64,000 nucleotides of DNA from Saccharopolyspora aridisoli (GTDB lineage Bacteria; Actinomycetota; Actinomycetes; Mycobacteriales; Pseudonocardiaceae): NCBI RefSeq assembly GCF_004348445.1, contig NZ_SMKV01000017.1:62001-126000 (forward strand). The letters run 5' to 3'. Made by a program: the position numbers and the translations under genes. The notes beneath the pieces were generated by a model. The model searched no databases. It was not told the DNA's origin and saw only the letters and a program-made list of their open reading frames with translations. This document shows positions 26,260-36,230 of the stretch, piece after piece. The number at the start of each line of letters is the position of its first letter. Within the stretch, counting starts at the first letter, position 1.

Positions 26260-29200
26260 ATGCCCCAATCCCACCATGCAAGAAGCGTGGCGCAGCGTAG
26301 CGCCCAAGCCAGTGGTCTGTATGACCCGGCCAATGAGCACGACGCCTGCGGTGTCGCGTTCGTCGCTGACCTTCGCGGTCGGCGGAGTCACGACCTGGTT
26401 GACAAAGCACTGACAGCGTTGCGCAACCTGGAGCACCGCGGCGCCAAGGGCGCCGATCCCGAGACCGGCGACGGTGTCGGGCTGCTGACCCAGATCCCGG
26501 ACGCGTTCTTCCGCGGAGTCGTGCCGTTCGAGCTCCCCGAAGCCGGTACCTACGCGGCCGGCACCGCGTTCCTGCCCGCCGACGACGCCGCCGCCGAAGA
26601 AGCCGTGGCCGTCATCGAGCGGATCGTGGCCGAGGAAGGGCTGCGTCTGCTGGGCTGGCGCGAGGTCCCCATCGCTGCGGACTGCGCGGGCACCTCGGCG
26701 CGCGAAACCATGCCGAACTTCCGGCAGCTGTTCATCGGCGCCCAGGACGGGCAGCAGGCCGAGACGGCGCTGGCGTTCGAGCGGCGGGCGTTCTGCGTGC
26801 GCAAGCGCGCCGAGCACGAAGCCGACGTGTACTTCCCGAGCCTCTCGGCGCGCACCATCGTCTACAAGGGCATGCTCACCGAAGCGCAGCTGGGCGCGTT
26901 CTACCCCGACCTGGGCGACGAGCGCTTCGCCAGCGCGATCGGCCTGGTGCACTCGCGGTTCTCCACGAACACGTTCCCGTCCTGGCCGCTGGCGCACCCG
27001 TACCGGTTCATCGCGCACAACGGTGAGATCAACACCGTCAAGGGCAACCGCAACTGGATGCGGACCCGCGAGAGCATGCTCGACACCGACCTCATCCCCG
27101 GCGAGCTCAAGCGGCTTTACCCGATCGCCTCGCCCGAGGCCAGCGACTCGGCGACCTTCGACGAGGTCCTCGAACTGCTGCACCTCGGCGGCCGGTCGCT
27201 GCCGCACTCGGTGCTGATGATGATCCCGGAGGCGTGGGAGAACCACGCCGAGATGGACCCCAAGCGCAAGGCGTTCTACGAGTTCCACAACTACCTGATG
27301 GAGCCCTGGGACGGTCCGGCGCTGGTCGCCTTCACCGACGGAACCCAGATCGGCGCCGTGCTCGACCGCAACGGTCTCCGCCCCGGTCGCTACTGGGTCA
27401 CCGAGGAAGGGCTCGTCGTGCTGGCCAGCGAGGTCGGCGTGCTGGAGTTCGAGGCCGACAAGGTCGTGCGCAAGGGTCGGCTGCAGCCGGGCCGCATGTT
27501 CCTGGTCGACACCGACGCCGGCCGGATCATCGACGACGACGAGATCAAGGGCGAGCTCGCCGACGAGTACCCGTACCAGGAGTGGCTGGACGCGGGCGTC
27601 GTGCGGCTGGGCGACCTGCCCGAGCGCGAGCGCGAACTGCCCTCGCACGACTCGCTCGTGCACCGGCAGCAGGTCTTCGGCTACACCCAGGAAGAGCTGG
27701 GCGTGCTGCTGCAGCCCATGGCCACCACCGGTGCCGAGCCGATCGGCTCGATGGGCAACGACACCGGCTTCGCCGCCCTGTCGGAGCGCCCGCGGCAGCT
27801 GTTCGACTACTTCACCCAGCTGTTCGCGCAGGTCACCAACCCGCCGCTGGACGCGATCCGCGAAGAGCTGGTGACCTCGCTGGGCACCCACGTCGGACCC
27901 GAGCACAACCTGCTCGATCACGCCCCGGAAGCGTGCCACCAGCTGGTGCTGCCGTTCCCGGTGCTCGACAACGCCCAGCTCGCCAAGATCGTGCACATCA
28001 ACGACGACGGTGACCGGCCTGACCTCAAGCCCGCGGTCATCGACGCCACCTACCGGGTGGCCGGTGGGGGAGCGGCGCTGCGCTCGCGGCTGGACGAGAT
28101 CTGCGACGAGGTCTCCGCTGCCGTGGCCGACGGTGCGCACGTGCTCGTGGTGTCCGACCGCCAGGCCGACGCCGAGCGCGCGCCGATCCCGTCGCTCTTG
28201 GCCACCGGTGCGGTGCACCACCACCTGGTGCGGGAGAAGGACCGCACCCAGGTCGGCTTGATCGTCGAGGCTGGCGACGTCCGCGAAGTGCACCATGTCG
28301 CTCTTCTCATCGGTTACGGGGCCGCTGCTGTTAACCCCTACGTGGCGATGGCCACTGTCGAGGATCTCGTCACCACGGGCGTCATCAAGGGAACCGAGGC
28401 CGAGCAGGCCACCGCGAACCTGATCAAGGCGCTGGGCAAGGGTGTCCGCAAGACCATGTCCAAGATGGGCGTGTCCACTGTGGCCTCCTACACCGGTGCG
28501 CAGATCTTCGAGGCCATCGGCTTGGGCGAAGAGGTCGTGCAGCGCTGCTTCACCGGCACCACCTCCCGCCTCGGCGGCGTCGGCTTCGACGTGCTGGCCG
28601 CGGAGGTCGCCGAACGGCACCGTCGGGCCTACCCGGTCGACGGCGTGCAGGCGCCGCACCGCACGCTCGCCGTGGGCGGCGAGTACCAATGGCGCCGCGA
28701 GGGCGAACCGCACCTGTTCAACCCCAAGACGGTGTTCAAGCTCCAGCACTCCACGCGCTCCGGGCGCTACGAGGTCTTCAAGGAGTACACCCAGGCCGTC
28801 GACGACCAGTCGCGCGACCTGATGACGCTGCGCGGGTTGTTCAAGTTCCGCGACGGCGTGCGCAAGCCCATTCCGGTGGAGGAGGTCGAGCCCGTCTCGT
28901 CCATCGTCAAGCGCTTCGCCACCGGCGCCATCTCCTACGGGTCGATCTCGCAGGAGATGCACGAGACGCTGGCGATCGCCATGAACCGGCTGGGCGGCAA
29001 GTCCAACACCGGTGAGGGCGGCGAGGACGCCGACCGGTTCACCCCGGACGCCAACGGTGACTCGCGGCGCTCGGCGATCAAGCAGGTCGCCTCCGGTCGT
29101 TTCGGCGTGACCAGCGAATACCTGGTCAACGCCGACGACATCCAGATCAAGATGGCCCAGGGCGCCAAGCCCGGTGAGGGCGGGCAGCTGCCCGGTGGCA

Positions 29201-30822
29201 AGGTCTACCCGTGGGTGGCCAAGACGCGGCACTCCACGCCGGGCGTAGGGTTGATCTCTCCGCCGCCGCACCACGACATCTACTCGATCGAGGACCTGGC
29301 GCAGCTGATCCACGACTTGAAGAACGCCAACCCCCAGGCGCGCATTCACGTCAAGCTGGTCAGCGAGGTCGGCGTCGGCACGGTCGCGGCGGGCGTGTCC
29401 AAGGCGCACGCCGACGTGGTGCTGATCTCCGGTCACGACGGTGGCACCGGTGCTTCGCCGTTATCGTCGATCAAGCACGCTGGCGGTCCCTGGGAGCTGG
29501 GCCTGGCCGAGACGCAGCAGACGCTGCTGGCCAACGACCTGCGCGACCGGATCGTGGTGCAGACCGACGGTCAGCTCAAGACCGGTCGTGACGTCGTGAT
29601 CGCCGCACTGCTCGGTGCTGAGGAGTACGGCTTCGCCACCGCACCGCTGGTGGTCTCGGGTTGCATCATGATGCGGGTCTGCCACCTCGACACCTGCCCG
29701 GTGGGCGTGGCCACGCAGAACCCGAAGCTGCGCGAGAAGTTCTCCGGCAAGGCCGAGTACGTGGTGAACTTCTTCGAGTTCATCGCGCAGGAAGTGCGGG
29801 AGTACCTGGCGGAGCTGGGATTCCGCTCCCTGGAGGAGGCCATCGGGCACGCCGACCTGCTCGACACCTCCGAGGCGGTGCGGCACTGGAAGACCCAGGG
29901 ACTGGACCTCGCGCCGATCACCCACGTCCCGGAGCTGCCCGCGGGCGCACCGCTGCACCAGACCACCGAGCAGGACCACGGTCTGGAGAAGGCGCTGGAC
30001 AACACGCTGATCCAGTTGTCCGAAGGCGCGCTCAAGGAAGGCACTCCGGTCCGCCTGGACCTGCCGGTGCGCAACGTCAACCGGACCGTGGGCACCATGC
30101 TCGGCTCCGAGCTGACCCGGCGCTGGGGCGGCGAGGGCCTGCCGGACGACACCATCGACGTGACCTTCACCGGTTCCGCAGGGCAGTCCTTCGGCGCGTT
30201 CGTCCCGCGGGGCATCACCCTGCGGCTGATGGGCGACGGCAACGACTACGTCGGCAAGGGCCTCTCCGGTGGCCGGATCGTGGTCCGGCCCGACGCGAAG
30301 GCGCCGTTCGTGGCCGAGCAGAACATCATCGCGGGCAACGTGCTGCTCTACGGTGCGACCAGCGGTGAGCTGTTCGTCCGCGGCATCGTCGGCGAGCGGT
30401 TCTGCGTCCGCAACTCCGGTGCGATCGCCGTCGTCGAAGGCGTCGGCGACCACGGCTGCGAGTACATGACCGGTGGTCGTGCGGTGATCCTCGGCACGAC
30501 CGGCCGCAACTTCGCCGCCGGCATGTCCGGCGGCATCGCTTACGTGCTCGACGTCGACCCCAAGCGGATCAACCCCGAGATGGTCGACCTGGAAGCGCTG
30601 GACGACGAAGACCGCGAGTTCCTGCACGACCGGGTGCGCAGGCACTACGAGCAGACCGAGTCGGCGGTGGCCCGCGAGCTGCTGGCCGACTGGGACACCG
30701 CGGTCGAGCGGTTCGGCAAAGTCATGCCTCGCGACTTCAAGCGGGTGCTGGAGGCGCGGAGCGCAGCCGAACGCGAAGGGCGCGACGTCAACGAGGCGAT
30801 CATGGAGGCGGCTCATGGCTGA
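26260..30822 (+). CDS. gltB: Glutamate synthase (NADPH) large subunit
   Basis: A 1520-residue enzyme. The N-terminal amidotransferase domain has its nucleophile cysteine in [14 protein letters not shown], later ending in the ~400-residue Ntn fold; the central domain and the FMN-binding synthase domain follow ([20 protein letters not shown]), with the [3Fe-4S] cysteines in [19 protein letters not shown], and the C-terminal GXGXG beta-helix domain ([20 protein letters not shown]). It converts glutamine and 2-oxoglutarate into two glutamates. The ATG at 26260 has GGGAGG at ideal spacing; the longer frame from 26182 lacks one. The residue before the nucleophile segment implies a propeptide of about 36 residues that is cut off. 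The last 8 bases overlap gltD. Confidence 0.97.
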   Translation: MPQSHHARSVAQRSAQASGLYDPANEHDACGVAFVADLRGRRSHDLVDKALTALRNLEHRGAKGADPETGDGVGLLTQIPDAFFRGVVPFELPEAGTYAAGTAFLPADDAAAEEAVAVIERIVAEEGLRLLGWREVPIAADCAGTSARETMPNFRQLFIGAQDGQQAETALAFERRAFCVRKRAEHEADVYFPSLSARTIVYKGMLTEAQLGAFYPDLGDERFASAIGLVHSRFSTNTFPSWPLAHPYRFIAHNGEINTVKGNRNWMRTRESMLDTDLIPGELKRLYPIASPEASDSATFDEVLELLHLGGRSLPHSVLMMIPEAWENHAEMDPKRKAFYEFHNYLMEPWDGPALVAFTDGTQIGAVLDRNGLRPGRYWVTEEGLVVLASEVGVLEFEADKVVRKGRLQPGRMFLVDTDAGRIIDDDEIKGELADEYPYQEWLDAGVVRLGDLPERERELPSHDSLVHRQQVFGYTQEELGVLLQPMATTGAEPIGSMGNDTGFAALSERPRQLFDYFTQLFAQVTNPPLDAIREELVTSLGTHVGPEHNLLDHAPEACHQLVLPFPVLDNAQLAKIVHINDDGDRPDLKPAVIDATYRVAGGGAALRSRLDEICDEVSAAVADGAHVLVVSDRQADAERAPIPSLLATGAVHHHLVREKDRTQVGLIVEAGDVREVHHVALLIGYGAAAVNPYVAMATVEDLVTTGVIKGTEAEQATANLIKALGKGVRKTMSKMGVSTVASYTGAQIFEAIGLGEEVVQRCFTGTTSRLGGVGFDVLAAEVAERHRRAYPVDGVQAPHRTLAVGGEYQWRREGEPHLFNPKTVFKLQHSTRSGRYEVFKEYTQAVDDQSRDLMTLRGLFKFRDGVRKPIPVEEVEPVSSIVKRFATGAISYGSISQEMHETLAIAMNRLGGKSNTGEGGEDADRFTPDANGDSRRSAIKQVASGRFGVTSEYLVNADDIQIKMAQGAKPGEGGQLPGGKVYPWVAKTRHSTPGVGLISPPPHHDIYSIEDLAQLIHDLKNANPQARIHVKLVSEVGVGTVAAGVSKAHADVVLISGHDGGTGASPLSSIKHAGGPWELGLAETQQTLLANDLRDRIVVQTDGQLKTGRDVVIAALLGAEEYGFATAPLVVSGCIMMRVCHLDTCPVGVATQNPKLREKFSGKAEYVVNFFEFIAQEVREYLAELGFRSLEEAIGHADLLDTSEAVRHWKTQGLDLAPITHVPELPAGAPLHQTTEQDHGLEKALDNTLIQLSEGALKEGTPVRLDLPVRNVNRTVGTMLGSELTRRWGGEGLPDDTIDVTFTGSAGQSFGAFVPRGITLRLMGDGNDYVGKGLSGGRIVVRPDAKAPFVAEQNIIAGNVLLYGATSGELFVRGIVGERFCVRNSGAIAVVEGVGDHGCEYMTGGRAVILGTTGRNFAAGMSGGIAYVLDVDPKRINPEMVDLEALDDEDREFLHDRVRRHYEQTESAVARELLADWDTAVERFGKVMPRDFKRVLEARSAAEREGRDVNEAIMEAAHG

Positions 30823-32266
30823 TCCCAAGGGGTTCATGACGACGCCGCGGGAGACTCCGCAGCGTCGCCCGGTGGACGTGCGCATCAAGGACTGGCGCGA
30901 GGTCTACATGGAATTCGAGCAGCCGCGGCTGGCCAAGCAGGCCGGCCGCTGCATGGACTGCGGGATTCCGTTCTGCCACCAGGGTTGTCCGCTGGGCAAC
31001 CTGATTCCCGAGTGGAACGACCTGGTGTGGCGGGACGACTGGGAGTCCGCGATCGAGCGGTTGCACGCGACCAACAACTTCCCGGAGTTCACCGGGACGT
31101 TGTGCCCCGCGCCGTGTGAAGCCGCGTGCGTCGTCGGCATCAACAGCGATCCGGTGAGCATCAAGCAGGTCGAGATCTCCATCATCGACAAGGCTTGGGA
31201 AGCCGGGTACGTCAAGCCGCAGCTGCCCGCGAAGCAGACCGGCAAGAAGGTCGCCGTCATCGGTTCCGGCCCGGCCGGTCTCGCCGCCGCGCAGCAGTTG
31301 ACGCGCGTGGGCCACAGCGTCGTGGTCTACGAGCGGGCTGACCGCATCGGCGGACTCCTGCGTTACGGCATCCCCGAGTTCAAGATGGAGAAGGGTCGGC
31401 TCGACCGGAGGCTCGGCCAGATGCGCGCCGAGGGCACCGAGTTCCGCACCGGGGTGAACGTCGGCGTCGACGTCACCGTGGAGCAGCTGCGCGCCGACTA
31501 CGACGCGGTGGTGCTCGCCGGTGGGGCCACCCAGGCCCGCGACCTGCCCGCCACGGGCCGGGAGCTGGACGGCGTGCACCAGGCGATGGAGTACCTGCCG
31601 CTGGCGAACAAGGTGCAGGAGGGCGACTTCGAGCGCTCGCCGATCCACGCTGAGGGCAAGCACGTCGTGGTCATCGGCGGTGGCGACACCGGTGCCGACT
31701 GCGTCGGCACCGCGCACCGCCAGGGTGCGGCCTCGGTGACGCAGCTGGAGATCATGCCGCAGCCGCCGGCGGAACGCTCCGAGGCGCACCCGTGGCCGAC
31801 CTACCCGATGCTCTACCGGGTCACCTCCGCCCACGAGGAGGGTGGCGAGCGGCTGTACTCGGTCAACACCCAGGAGTTCGTGGGCGATGACCAGGGCCGC
31901 TTGCAGTCGCTGCGGTTGGTCGAGGTCCAGCGCACCGACTCCGGTTTCGAGCCGGTGGCGGGCACCGAGCGGGAGATCCCGGCGCAGCTGGTGCTGCTCG
32001 CTATGGGCTTCGTCGGTCCGGAGAAGCACGGTCTGCTGGAGGACCTGGGCGTGGAACTCGACGCGCGTGGCAACGTCGCCCGCGACGAGAACTTCATGTC
32101 CAGCGTGGACGGCGTGTTCAGCGCGGGTGACATGGGTCGCGGCCAGTCGCTGATCGTGTGGGCCATCTCCGAGGGCCGCTCGGCGGCCGCCGGAGTGGAC
32201 CGCTACCTCGTCGGCCGGGACGTGCTGCCGGCTCCGATCGAGCCGACCGAACGCCCGATGGTCTGA
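30815..32266 (+). CDS. gltD: Glutamate synthase small subunit
   Basis: A 483-residue FAD/NADPH- and Fe-S-binding subunit. The N-terminal cysteine clusters are [18 protein letters not shown] and [13 protein letters not shown], binding two [4Fe-4S] centres; the FAD motif is [20 protein letters not shown], then [14 protein letters not shown], the NADPH motif [20 protein letters not shown], and the C-terminal [20 protein letters not shown]. It feeds electrons from NADPH to GltB. The ATG at 30815 lies inside the gltB end (8-base overlap) with GGAGGCGG before it, so the two subunits are translationally coupled. A clear hairpin ends the operon. Confidence 0.97.
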   Translation: MADPKGFMTTPRETPQRRPVDVRIKDWREVYMEFEQPRLAKQAGRCMDCGIPFCHQGCPLGNLIPEWNDLVWRDDWESAIERLHATNNFPEFTGTLCPAPCEAACVVGINSDPVSIKQVEISIIDKAWEAGYVKPQLPAKQTGKKVAVIGSGPAGLAAAQQLTRVGHSVVVYERADRIGGLLRYGIPEFKMEKGRLDRRLGQMRAEGTEFRTGVNVGVDVTVEQLRADYDAVVLAGGATQARDLPATGRELDGVHQAMEYLPLANKVQEGDFERSPIHAEGKHVVVIGGGDTGADCVGTAHRQGAASVTQLEIMPQPPAERSEAHPWPTYPMLYRVTSAHEEGGERLYSVNTQEFVGDDQGRLQSLRLVEVQRTDSGFEPVAGTEREIPAQLVLLAMGFVGPEKHGLLEDLGVELDARGNVARDENFMSSVDGVFSAGDMGRGQSLIVWAISEGRSAAAGVDRYLVGRDVLPAPIEPTERPMV

Positions 32267-32281
32267 GTTCATGAGCGTGAG

Positions 32282-32309
32282 GCGGTGCCCGCTTTCGGCC
32301 GGGCACCGC
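32282..32309. terminator. Terminator hairpin after gltBD
   Basis: GCGGTGCCCG (32282-32291) pairs with CGGGCACCGC (32300-32309) around an eight-base loop, 15 bases after the gltD stop and just past the end of the convergent GH43 gene; TTCT follows on the plus strand. Likely works in both directions. Confidence 0.8.
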
Positions 32310-32320
32310 TTCTCGCGTTC

Positions 32321-33349
32321 TCAGTCCGGGACCGGCACGCCGAAGTCCGGCGATCCGTCGTTCTTCCACTCGAACGTCTGCAGCCGGGCGTGCCGGTTGG
32401 TGTCGCCGACCTCGGCGTCGTACGGGCGCGCGTGGTAGACGAGCACGTCTGTGCCGTCCTCGGCGACGGTGAAGCTGTTGTGCCCCGGCCCGTACTGGCC
32501 GGTCTCGGCGTTGGTGACGAACACCGGCTCCGGGTTCTTCTCCCACGACGCGGCGTCGAGCAGGTCCGCGTCGGCGGACGCGGTCAGAAGGCCCAGGCAG
32601 TAGTTGCTGTCGGTGGCGCTGGCTGAGAACGTCAGGAACACCTTGCCGTGGAGGACGAGCGGCGCCGGCCCCTCGTTGACCCGGAACCCGCGGGTCTCCC
32701 AGTCGTGGGTCGGCATCGACAGGCGCACGTGTTCGTCGCCCAGCGTCCACGGATCGTCCATAGGAGCGAGGTAGAGGTTCGAGCTGGTCTCGACACCGGG
32801 TTCGCGCTGCGCCCAGGCCAGGTAGCGAACCCCTCGGTGCTCGAAGGTCGTGGCGTCGAGGGCGAAGGTGTCCCACGGGGTGCGGATGCGCCCTCGTTCC
32901 ACCCAGGTTCCGGCCAGGGGATCGGGGTGGGAGTTCTCCAGCACGTACATCCGGACCGACTGGATGTCCTCGGAACTGCCCGCAGCGAAGTAGACGTACC
33001 AGCGTCCGTCGACGTGGTGCAGTTCCGGCGCCCAGATGTGCCTGCTCATCTCCCCGCTGTCGTGCTTGCACCAGAGCAGGTGTTCCTCGGCCGCGCCCAG
33101 CCCCCGCAACGTCGCCGATCTGCGCAGCACGACGCTGTCGTAGGTCGGGACCGTCGCGGTGAAGTAGTAGGTGCCGTCGGTGTGGCGGAAGATGTGCGGA
33201 TCCGCACGTCTGAGCGCCAGCGGGTTCTCGAAGTGCGTGGGCGAACTCCAGGCCGTGGTGTTGCCGGTCATGGTGAGCGCTCCGGTGGCCAGTGCCCCGG
33301 AAAGCAAGGTTCTGCGGGAGGGAGCTGATCGTTGTCGCACTGTGCTCAC
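32321..33349 (-). CDS. Exported GH43-family glycoside hydrolase
   Basis: A 342-residue five-bladed beta-propeller hydrolase. The signal region RQRSAPSRRTLLSGALATGA has the twin arginine and hydrophobic stretch of a Tat signal. The catalytic triad typical of GH43 is visible: the base aspartate in RRADPHIFRHTDGTYYF, the pKa-tuning aspartate in TFALDATTFEHRG and the acid glutamate in FRVNEGPAPLV. It hydrolyses arabino- or xylo-oligosaccharides; which one cannot be told. The start is the GTG at 33349 (VSTVRQRS), with GAAGGA upstream; the longer frame to 33532 would bury the signal peptide. It is transcribed towards gltD and shares its terminator. Confidence 0.87.
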   Translation of the reverse strand: MSTVRQRSAPSRRTLLSGALATGALTMTGNTTAWSSPTHFENPLALRRADPHIFRHTDGTYYFTATVPTYDSVVLRRSATLRGLGAAEEHLLWCKHDSGEMSRHIWAPELHHVDGRWYVYFAAGSSEDIQSVRMYVLENSHPDPLAGTWVERGRIRTPWDTFALDATTFEHRGVRYLAWAQREPGVETSSNLYLAPMDDPWTLGDEHVRLSMPTHDWETRGFRVNEGPAPLVLHGKVFLTFSASATDSNYCLGLLTASADADLLDAASWEKNPEPVFVTNAETGQYGPGHNSFTVAEDGTDVLVYHARPYDAEVGDTNRHARLQTFEWKNDGSPDFGVPVPD

Positions 33350-33717
33350 CGTCCTTCGAATGCGGCCGGGGCGGACCGATTTTCGCACCTCGGCGTGGCA
33401 TTCGAGATCACTAGGGTACCCCGTTCCGGGGAGGCTGGGAATTCGCCCAGCGACCGCCGGGTTCGGTGGGCGAACCGGAACGGAGGCGTGGACCCACCAG
33501 CCGAGCACCGGGGTGATCTCGCGTGAACGCACTGGTCGAAGCGCTCTTCTTCGCCGCGTTCCTCCAACTCCCCGCGGTGGTTTCGCCGGGCTGGGCTGAC
33601 AACGGGGTCTTGCCGTCCGGATCTATCCGACTAGCGTCGGGTGCATCGGAATTCCGCTGCTGAATTCGGCGATCGCGCGCGCCGCACCACTGTCGAACGA
33701 TGTGAGGAAAAGGGAGC
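33350..33717. promoter_or_regulatory. Divergent gap before the GH43 and glycine methyltransferase genes
   Basis: A 368-base gap between two divergent genes. It should carry both promoters. A 47-codon plus-strand frame from 33524 looks signal-peptide-like but has no support. GAGGAAAAGGGAGC just before 33718 is the methyltransferase ribosome binding site. No clear riboswitch fold is seen. Confidence 0.4.
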
Positions 33718-34545
33718 ATGACCGAGAACGTCCTGACCGGAATTCGTGAGCAGTCTTTCGGCGACGATCCGATCGAAGTCCGCGAAACCGACCACTACAC
33801 CCAGGAATACGTGGGCGGCATGGTCGACAAGTGGGACGACCTGATCGATTGGGAGCGCCGCGCCGCGGGGGAGGGCCGGTTCTTCGTCGACCAGCTCAAG
33901 GCCCGCGGAGTGCGCAGCGTGCTGGACGTGGCGACCGGAACCGGGTTCCACTCCGTCCAGCTCATCGAGGCCGGGTTCGAGACCGTCAGCGCCGACGGCA
34001 GCCCGCAGATGCTGGCCAAGGCGTTCCGCAACGGCATGGACAACGGTGGCCACCTGCTGCGCGTGGTCAACGCCGACTGGCGCTGGCTCAACCGCGACGT
34101 GCACGGTGAGTTCGATGCCGTCATCTGCCTGGGCAACTCGTTCACGCACCTGTTCAGCGAGCACGACCGTCGCAAGGCGCTCGCCGAGTTCTACGCGATG
34201 CTCAAGCACGACGGCGTGCTGATCATCGATCAGCGCAACTACGACGCCCTGCTGGACGGCAAGACCGGCGGGAAGAGCAGCTACTACTACTGCGGAACCG
34301 AGGTCGAAGCGGTGCCCGACCACGTCGACGACGGCTTGGCCCGGTACCGCTACGAGTTCCCCGACGGGAGCGCGTACCACTTGAACATGTATCCGCTGCG
34401 CAGGGAGTACCTGCGCGGGCTGCTGCACGACGTCGGGTTCCAGCGCATCGACACCTTCGGCGACTTCCAGGAGAACCCGGTCGAGGAGCCCGACTTCTAC
34501 ATCCACGTCGCGGAGAAGACCTACGTCGAGGGCCCCGACGCCTGA
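33718..34545 (+). CDS. Stand-alone glycine (sarcosine) N-methyltransferase, GSMT paralogue
   Basis: A 275-residue class I SAM methyltransferase. VRSVLDVATGTGFHSVQLIE is the SAM-binding motif I, followed by VSADGSPQMLAKAF (motif II), DWRWLNRDVHGEFDAVICLG and GVLIIDQRNYD. The whole chain aligns without a gap of note to residues ~20-290 of the fused betaine-synthesis enzyme at 61471-63171, up to the final DFYIHVAEK. In that pathway GSMT methylates glycine to sarcosine and then dimethylglycine. Having a second GSMT without the SDMT half suggests extra capacity for the first steps or a role in SAM turnover. ATG with AAGGGAG upstream. It is followed by a strong hairpin that also overlaps the IclR gene end. 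Confidence 0.88.
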   Translation: MTENVLTGIREQSFGDDPIEVRETDHYTQEYVGGMVDKWDDLIDWERRAAGEGRFFVDQLKARGVRSVLDVATGTGFHSVQLIEAGFETVSADGSPQMLAKAFRNGMDNGGHLLRVVNADWRWLNRDVHGEFDAVICLGNSFTHLFSEHDRRKALAEFYAMLKHDGVLIIDQRNYDALLDGKTGGKSSYYYCGTEVEAVPDHVDDGLARYRYEFPDGSAYHLNMYPLRREYLRGLLHDVGFQRIDTFGDFQENPVEEPDFYIHVAEKTYVEGPDA

Positions 34546-34582
34546 GGGTCCTGCTCCTAGACCCGCCACGGGGACGCCCGGC

Positions 34583-34620
34583 GCGGCCCGGAAACCGGTG
34601 TTCAGCGGTTTCCGGGCCGC
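34583..34620. terminator. Terminator hairpin overlapping the iclR end
   Basis: GCGGCCCGGAAACCG (34583-34597) pairs with CGGTTTCCGGGCCGC (34606-34620), fifteen perfect pairs with an eight-base loop. It ends transcription of the methyltransferase, while its right arm encodes the last codons of the convergent IclR regulator. Confidence 0.8.
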
Positions 34621-35384
34621 ACCCGCAGGTCGGCCTCGATGCGTGCCGCCGTGCGCGCCAGCAGCGGCACGATCTCGCGCTGGACGCCTTCCTCGGTGGA
34701 GCTGTGCTTGTACAGGGAGACGTTGACCGCGGCGAAAACCCTGCCGTCGGCATCGCGGACCGGGACCGCCACGCCGCGCAGCCCTTCCTCCAACCCGTCG
34801 TCGGCGATCACGAATCCGTGCCTGCGCACCGCAGCGAGCTCCGCGAGCAGCTCTTGGCGGGTCGTGACCGTGTGCGGGGTGACCGGTGCCAGTTCGACCG
34901 ACCGGAGGCTGGCCTCCAGCCGCTCCGGAGGGACGGCGGCCAGCAGCACCTTGCCCATCGAGGTCGCGTGCGCGGGGAACCGGGTGCCGACCGGGATGGT
35001 CACCGACAGCAGCTTCGGACTCGGCACCTGAGCGATGTAGCGAATCTCGGTGCCCTCCAGCACCGCCATCGCGGTCATCTCCCGGACCTGCCGGGTCAGG
35101 TCCTGCAGGTGCGGCTCGGCGATCTGCGGCAGCGAACGGCTGGTGAGGTAAGCGTGGCCGAACTCCAGCACCTGGGGGGTCAGCGCGTAGCGGCGGTCAT
35201 TCTGCTGCACGTAGCCGAGCTCCACCAGGGTGAGCAGGATGCGCCGGGCCCCGGCCCTGTCCAGGTCCGCGGCCTGGGCGACCTCAGTCAGCGACAGCTC
35301 GGCCCGCTCCGCGGTGAACGCCCGCAGCACGGACATGGTCCGCTCGACTGCGCGGACGAAGTGCTCTCCACGCTGTTGCGGCAC
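34602..35384 (-). CDS. IclR-family transcriptional regulator
   Basis: A 260-residue regulator. The N-terminal winged helix is FVRAVERTMSVLRAFTAERA, LSLTEVAQAADLDRAGARRI and LVELGYVQQNDRRYALTP; the effector domain has VPVGTRFPAHATSMGKVLLA and GLEEGLRGVAVPVRDADGRV, typical of the PcaU/PobR group that senses aromatic-acid pathway intermediates. GTG at 35384 has GGGAGG close before it. It lies divergent to a thioesterase-acyl-CoA synthetase-LLM operon, which it likely controls; the 149-base gap between them would hold the operator. Effector unknown. Confidence 0.9.
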   Translation of the reverse strand: MPQQRGEHFVRAVERTMSVLRAFTAERAELSLTEVAQAADLDRAGARRILLTLVELGYVQQNDRRYALTPQVLEFGHAYLTSRSLPQIAEPHLQDLTRQVREMTAMAVLEGTEIRYIAQVPSPKLLSVTIPVGTRFPAHATSMGKVLLAAVPPERLEASLRSVELAPVTPHTVTTRQELLAELAAVRRHGFVIADDGLEEGLRGVAVPVRDADGRVFAAVNVSLYKHSSTEEGVQREIVPLLARTAARIEADLRVRPGNR

Positions 35385-35533
35385 GACACCTCCCGACTCG
35401 CTTCCTGCGAAGCCTATCCGGTGCAGCACCGGGAGGAACTCATACCGACCGGCCGGTCTGTCTGGACTGAAGGGTGGGCGACGGGTTTAACTGAAGGCCG
35501 AATCTGATCGGGACCCCGGAGGGATCAGCGAAC

Positions 35534-36190
35534 GTGACCGCCGAGAGCGAAGACGAACTGCGGGAACGCCGGCAGGCGGTGCGAGACCTCGGTTCCGCGC
35601 TGCGCGACCTCACCGACGCCGCCGTGTCCACCGAGGCGGACACCGAGACCCTGCGTGAGATCACCTCGCAGGTGAGGGCGCTCGTGCCCCCGCTGGACGC
35701 GGTGCGCCGCGAGCGCGGACAGCTGGCTGCCGTGGACGACGGTCGGCGCCCGCGCCGCCTCTACAGCCCGGCCGTGGGTCCGGGAAACCCGATCGCCCCT
35801 CCGATGCAGGTGGAGATCGTCGACGGTGCCGCCGTGGGCACCTGCACCCTCGGGTTGGCCTACGAGGGACCGCCGAGCTACGTGCACGGAGGCATGAGCG
35901 CGATGCTGCTCGACCAGATCCTCGGGCACGCCCACGCCGCAGGCGGAGCGCCGCCCGGTATGACGGTGCACCTGTCGCTGCGCTACCGGCGGCCGGTGCC
36001 GCTGACCACCGCGCTGCGGATCGTCGGCCGCGTCGAGCGGGTCGATGGTCGCTGGACCGAGTCGAAGGCCACGATCTGCACCGCGGAGGCACCGGACACG
36101 GTTCTGGTGGAGGCCGAGGGCAAGTTCGTGGTGCCCAGCGCCGAGCAGTCCAGCCGGCTCTTCGGGAAGGTCGAGGGATTGGTCAAGTGA
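35534..36190 (+). CDS. PaaI/4HBT-type hotdog-fold acyl-CoA thioesterase
   Basis: A 218-residue protein. The first ~80 residues are helical (DELRERRQAVRDLGSALRDL); the C-terminal hotdog domain follows with SYVHGGMSAMLLDQILGHA, which holds the HGG motif and catalytic aspartate of the PaaI group, and VHLSLRYRRPVPLTTALRI. It probably hydrolyses an acyl-CoA made or used by the neighbouring acyl-CoA synthetase. GTG at 35534 follows GGAGGG. First of three closely spaced rightward genes, with a 40-base gap to the synthetase. Substrate not predictable. Confidence 0.88.
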   Translation: MTAESEDELRERRQAVRDLGSALRDLTDAAVSTEADTETLREITSQVRALVPPLDAVRRERGQLAAVDDGRRPRRLYSPAVGPGNPIAPPMQVEIVDGAAVGTCTLGLAYEGPPSYVHGGMSAMLLDQILGHAHAAGGAPPGMTVHLSLRYRRPVPLTTALRIVGRVERVDGRWTESKATICTAEAPDTVLVEAEGKFVVPSAEQSSRLFGKVEGLVK

Positions 36191-36230
36191 GGTAATCGAA
36201 GTCGGTACGCGAGGTTCAAGGAGGAGCCGC

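Noticed and set aside
26218-29436. A 1072-codon open frame on the minus strand
   Set aside because: It is antisense to gltB, whose protein is fully recognisable; long antisense frames are expected in 70% GC DNA and its composition (Val/Gly/Arg/His-rich) is that of a shadow.
33524-33664. A 47-codon plus-strand frame resembling a signal peptide
   Set aside because: No ribosome binding site, no homology I can name, and it lies in a divergent promoter region.
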